Assembly (NCBI RefSeq): GCF_007745175.1
Contig: NZ_CP036271.1
Span: 3,732,314 to 3,796,313 of the forward strand
Length of the DNA stretch: 64,000 nt
Reading direction: 5' to 3'
Source: Caulifigura coniformis
Lineage (GTDB): Bacteria > Planctomycetota > Planctomycetia > Planctomycetales > Planctomycetaceae
In this document: in pieces, positions 62,013 through 64,000 of the stretch
Layout: every line of letters starts with the position of its first letter
Numbering within the stretch: position 1 is the first letter of the stretch
Notes under the pieces: model-generated
The model's database searches: none
The model's input: only the letters and a program-made list of their open reading frames with translations
Told to the model about the DNA's origin: nothing
Translations under genes and position numbers: made by a program

Positions 62013-62263
62013 ATGCAGTTGAAGAGGCCTTGCATGACTATGATACAGGGCGATTTACCGCATATGATACGGTATGTAAAATACTTACTAACGTTGACTC
62101 AGTGGGCTCACTCGAAGTGTTGAACCACCTGACTCCGGACTTGGTTCACGAGCTACGTGAACTGATTAGCGCTCTCGACGCGGGAGAACGCATGTCGGGC
62201 CATTGGGTCCCAACAAGTAAACAGCTTGATGCTGCGAAGTTGTGGCTCAAAGCACGAGATTAG
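62009..62263 (+). CDS. Candidate immunity protein partner
   Basis: This 84-residue helical, acidic protein begins MNAVEEALHDYDTGRFTAYD and contains LEVLNHLTPDLVHELRELIS. Its start ATG 62009 overlaps the stop of the toxin-like gene by ATGA. The small size, coupling and very low G+C (23 of 60 bases at 62041-62100) are typical of immunity genes in polymorphic toxin modules. No family recognised. Confidence 0.6.
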   Translation: MNAVEEALHDYDTGRFTAYDTVCKILTNVDSVGSLEVLNHLTPDLVHELRELISALDAGERMSGHWVPTSKQLDAAKLWLKARD

Positions 62264-62279
62264 TTGTCAGCGGCCGGGT

Positions 62280-63164
62280 GCGTTCGACGTGTGCCTGCTG
62301 ATTCGGCGAGGCAATCGCCGTCCTGACGACTTCTGACCCCGCCGATTCCAGAAGCTAGTCAAACTCCGGCGTGAACGTCGTGTCGTTGTCGTGGACGATG
62401 TGGGTCGGCGACAAACAGGCGTCCTCGGCCATGAACTGAAAGTTCCTCGCCTGCTGGGCGACCCAGGCCGAATCCGGCCTGGCCGTACAGGGGCTGATCC
62501 ACACCCGCCGAGTCCCCAGGTGCAGGAATACCAGCAGGTACAGATCGATGGGACCGCGCAGCGTCCACAACCGCTTGGTGCAGAAGTCGCATTCCAAAAG
62601 CGTCGCTGCGTGACGCTTGAGAAAGCCGCCCCAGGTGTCGCTGTCATCGTCCGGAACCGGAGGAATGTCAGCCTCCGCCAGAATGCGGGCCACCGTCTGT
62701 CGAGACAGTTTCAGTCCCAGCTTTCGCAATTGTCCGAGCAGCCGGCGGTAGCCATATCCGGTTTTCCGACGAATCCTGATCACGAGTTCGCAAAACTCGA
62801 CATCCGTTTTGGGGCGTCCGGGAGTTTTTGGGATCGTCTGCTTCTTTCGGATCGGCCTCTCCGTTTGGCGCATCCAGCGGCGAAAGGTGTCGTAGCTGAC
62901 AATCGTCAGCAGTTCACGCAGACTGGCCCCCAGCTGCCGTCCGGCCCGAATCAGACGGCGACGTTCCTGGACGGTGGTGACGATCCGCGGGGGCAATCGC
63001 GTTCGCAGAATCTGGTTCTCGACCTTGAGGTAGGCCACCTGCCGGGCCAGTTCTTGCCGGCTGACCGACGCCAGGATCGCGAACAGTGGATGCAAGAGGC
63101 GCATGGCGAAACACGGAAAGCTGTGAAAAGTCGCGACAATGAGCGAGCGGTAAAAACTTGGCAC
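62280..63164 (-). pseudogene. Integrase-core (rve/DDE) transposase, in-frame stop and lost C-terminus
   Basis: The open part (63164-62355) encodes a helix-turn-helix region (RAGRQLGASLRELLTIVSYD) and the rve catalytic core, with the first Asp in LLECDFCTKRLW and the second in VHDNDTTFTPEFD. A TAG stop then interrupts the same frame (62355-62357). Reading continues LLESAGSEVVRTAIASPNQQ and AHVER, which contains the expected catalytic Glu, before the similarity ends near 62280. The whole C-terminal domain is missing. This is a decayed insertion sequence; no terminal repeats were found. Confidence 0.85.
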
Positions 63165-63430
63165 CTTGTGGCACGAGCATCAAGTTCGTTCATGATGTCT
63201 TGATGGCGAACGGGCTGCCGACGATGCCCGGCATTCCAAACGCTGCAAAGTCGTTGCCACGGAGCGACACATCTGTCGCATTTCGTTCACTCGGATTGTT
63301 CGCCATGAATTTCAGAGCGGTGGCATGTCTCCGTGACGGCCCAAAGGACCGTCAATCAGGGCTTGATGTTCCTTCCTCCAGACACCGCCTCAGCGAGGCA
63401 TCCCATCCGCGGATGGCTGCCAGAAAAAGT

Positions 63431-63787
63431 TCAATTGGCGTCCTGTTGCCTCCACTCGTCGCCGGCCTTGTCAGCCGGCGACTTTTTTTGTCCCTTCGTG
63501 CCAGAAGCTGACTTCCTGCTGAGGGTTCCGTCGACCGTCGGATCGTCCGTGCTCTGTCCCACTGTGCCACGCGGTGCCTCTGCGGGACTCGAAACGACGC
63601 CCGAAATGCGACCAATATGCTGACACGGGTTCGGCAGGGCAGCCAGAGCTCGGGCTTGGTCCTTCAGCGGGATGTGCGAATAGGCGATCGTCATCTTCAG
63701 GTCTGAATGGCGGGCCAGCTTCATCGCCTCCATCGGCGAAGCCCCCCGCCGAAACACTTCGGTGATGTAGGTGTGCCGCCCGGCGAA
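63431..63787 (-). pseudogene. Tyrosine recombinase/phage integrase C-terminal fragment
   Basis: The frame FAGRHTYITEVFRRGASPME, MKLARHSDLKMTIAYSHI and KDQARALAAL corresponds to the catalytic C-terminus of a tyrosine recombinase, with Arg and His of box II, His in ARHSD and the nucleophile Tyr in IAYSHI. The N-terminal part and box I are absent: upstream of residue F the frame runs into sequence belonging to an oppositely oriented IS3-type fragment at 63785. A low-complexity tail follows the domain. Confidence 0.75.
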
Positions 63788-63934
63788 TTGGAGCTGGTGG
63801 ACTACGGGAGCGACTTTGAGGCGCGGCGGGAGCTGTCCAGTTACGTGCGGTACTACAACGCGGAGCGTCGTCATTCAGCGCAGGGGTACGTATCCCCAGT
63901 GGAATTCGAGAGGCAACAGGCCGTCCGGAAGTAA
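63785..63934 (+). pseudogene. IS3-family transposase C-terminal fragment
   Basis: About 50 codons encode ELELVDYGSDFEARRELSSY, VRYYNAERRHSAQGYVSPVE and FERQQAVRK, the conserved tail of IS3-family OrfB (YYNxxRRHSALGYxSPxxFE). Nothing upstream in this frame belongs to a transposase, so it is a cut-off remnant abutting the integrase fragment. It is on the opposite strand to the transposase pseudogene at 62280-63164. Confidence 0.75.
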
Positions 63935-64000
63935 GCACAACGGACTGTCCGCGCAAACTGAAGCACCTCAATCCACGTCGAATGGTCCGAGAAGCCTGTA

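Noticed and set aside
62280-63934. The transposase pseudogene and the IS3 tail as two ends of one element
   Set aside because: They lie on opposite strands with the integrase fragment and about 600 bases between them, and the IS3 tail does not continue the first frame; an inversion would be needed.
1-64000. CRISPR array, tRNA, rRNA or replication origin
   Set aside because: No regularly spaced repeats, no T-loop and acceptor-stem combinations and no DnaA-box cluster were found by reading both strands; weak cases could be missed by eye.

Overview
The window looks like chromosomal DNA of a G+C-rich planctomycete, probably order Planctomycetales. The evidence is gene content: a paired DUF1549/DUF1553 cytochrome-like protein and DUF1501 protein, a PVC-type dehydrogenase ending in a CxxCH haem site, a DUF1570 putative peptidase, DUF3467 proteins, a formylglycine sulfatase, a short QTTIGGQTLPSAYYL-type lipoprotein, several secreted TPR proteins and a MotA/TolQ/ExbB-type channel. 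Species cannot be named from the sequence. No tRNA, rRNA or CRISPR array was seen.

From 1 to about 55.3 kb the window is ordinary, densely packed core and envelope-related sequence. In order it holds: a truncated membrane protein, a DUF1844 protein and a nucleotide-sugar epimerase (0-2 kb); an ECF sigma factor, putative anti-sigma and coiled-coil genes joined by ATGA overlaps and followed by the DUF1549/1553 and DUF1501 pair (2-8.1 kb); a probable blue-copper protein with a beta-propeller operon (8.3-10.6 kb); an acyltransferase, lipoprotein, protein kinase and pilin-like protein (12.3-16.6 kb); a TPR protein, phosphatidylserine decarboxylase and GAF/sigma-54 activator (16.7-22.4 kb); an ExbB-like channel, a giant TPR protein and MutY (22.5-28.2 kb); secreted hydrolases, DUF1570 and two DUF3467 genes (28.4-33.2 kb); a 1421-residue ceramidase/dehydrogenase/cytochrome fusion and an HD-PAS-GGDEF protein (33.2-39.9 kb); menaquinone methyltransferase with a thioesterase, and an ABC exporter whose permease is fused to a CPBP protease (40-44.4 kb); a sugar transferase, PanC, sulfatase, Nudix enzyme, Prc protease, YidD, a sulfite-oxidase-like protein, a 32-residue basic microprotein, a DUF5009 protein and MgtE (44.8-55.3 kb).

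From about 55.5 kb to the end the character changes to short, poorly recognised genes and decayed mobile DNA. Four minus-strand genes (55.6-59.1 kb) share one N-terminal basic/transmembrane module, often followed by a lipocalin-like start, but have unrelated C-terminal halves. Small membrane or exported genes lie between and beside them. Next come a truncated REP-associated transposase with a palindrome, a candidate orphan polymorphic-toxin/immunity pair whose distal part is much A+T-richer than its N-terminal half, a transposase pseudogene with an in-frame stop, and an abutting integrase fragment and IS3 fragment.

The two most promising leads for undescribed biology are the shared-anchor paralogue cluster (55.5-59.1 kb) and the toxin/immunity-like module (60.9-62.3 kb). 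Starts were often moved downstream of the longest open frame to fit signal peptides, conserved domain starts or Shine-Dalgarno-like sequence, which is weak or absent for many genes here.
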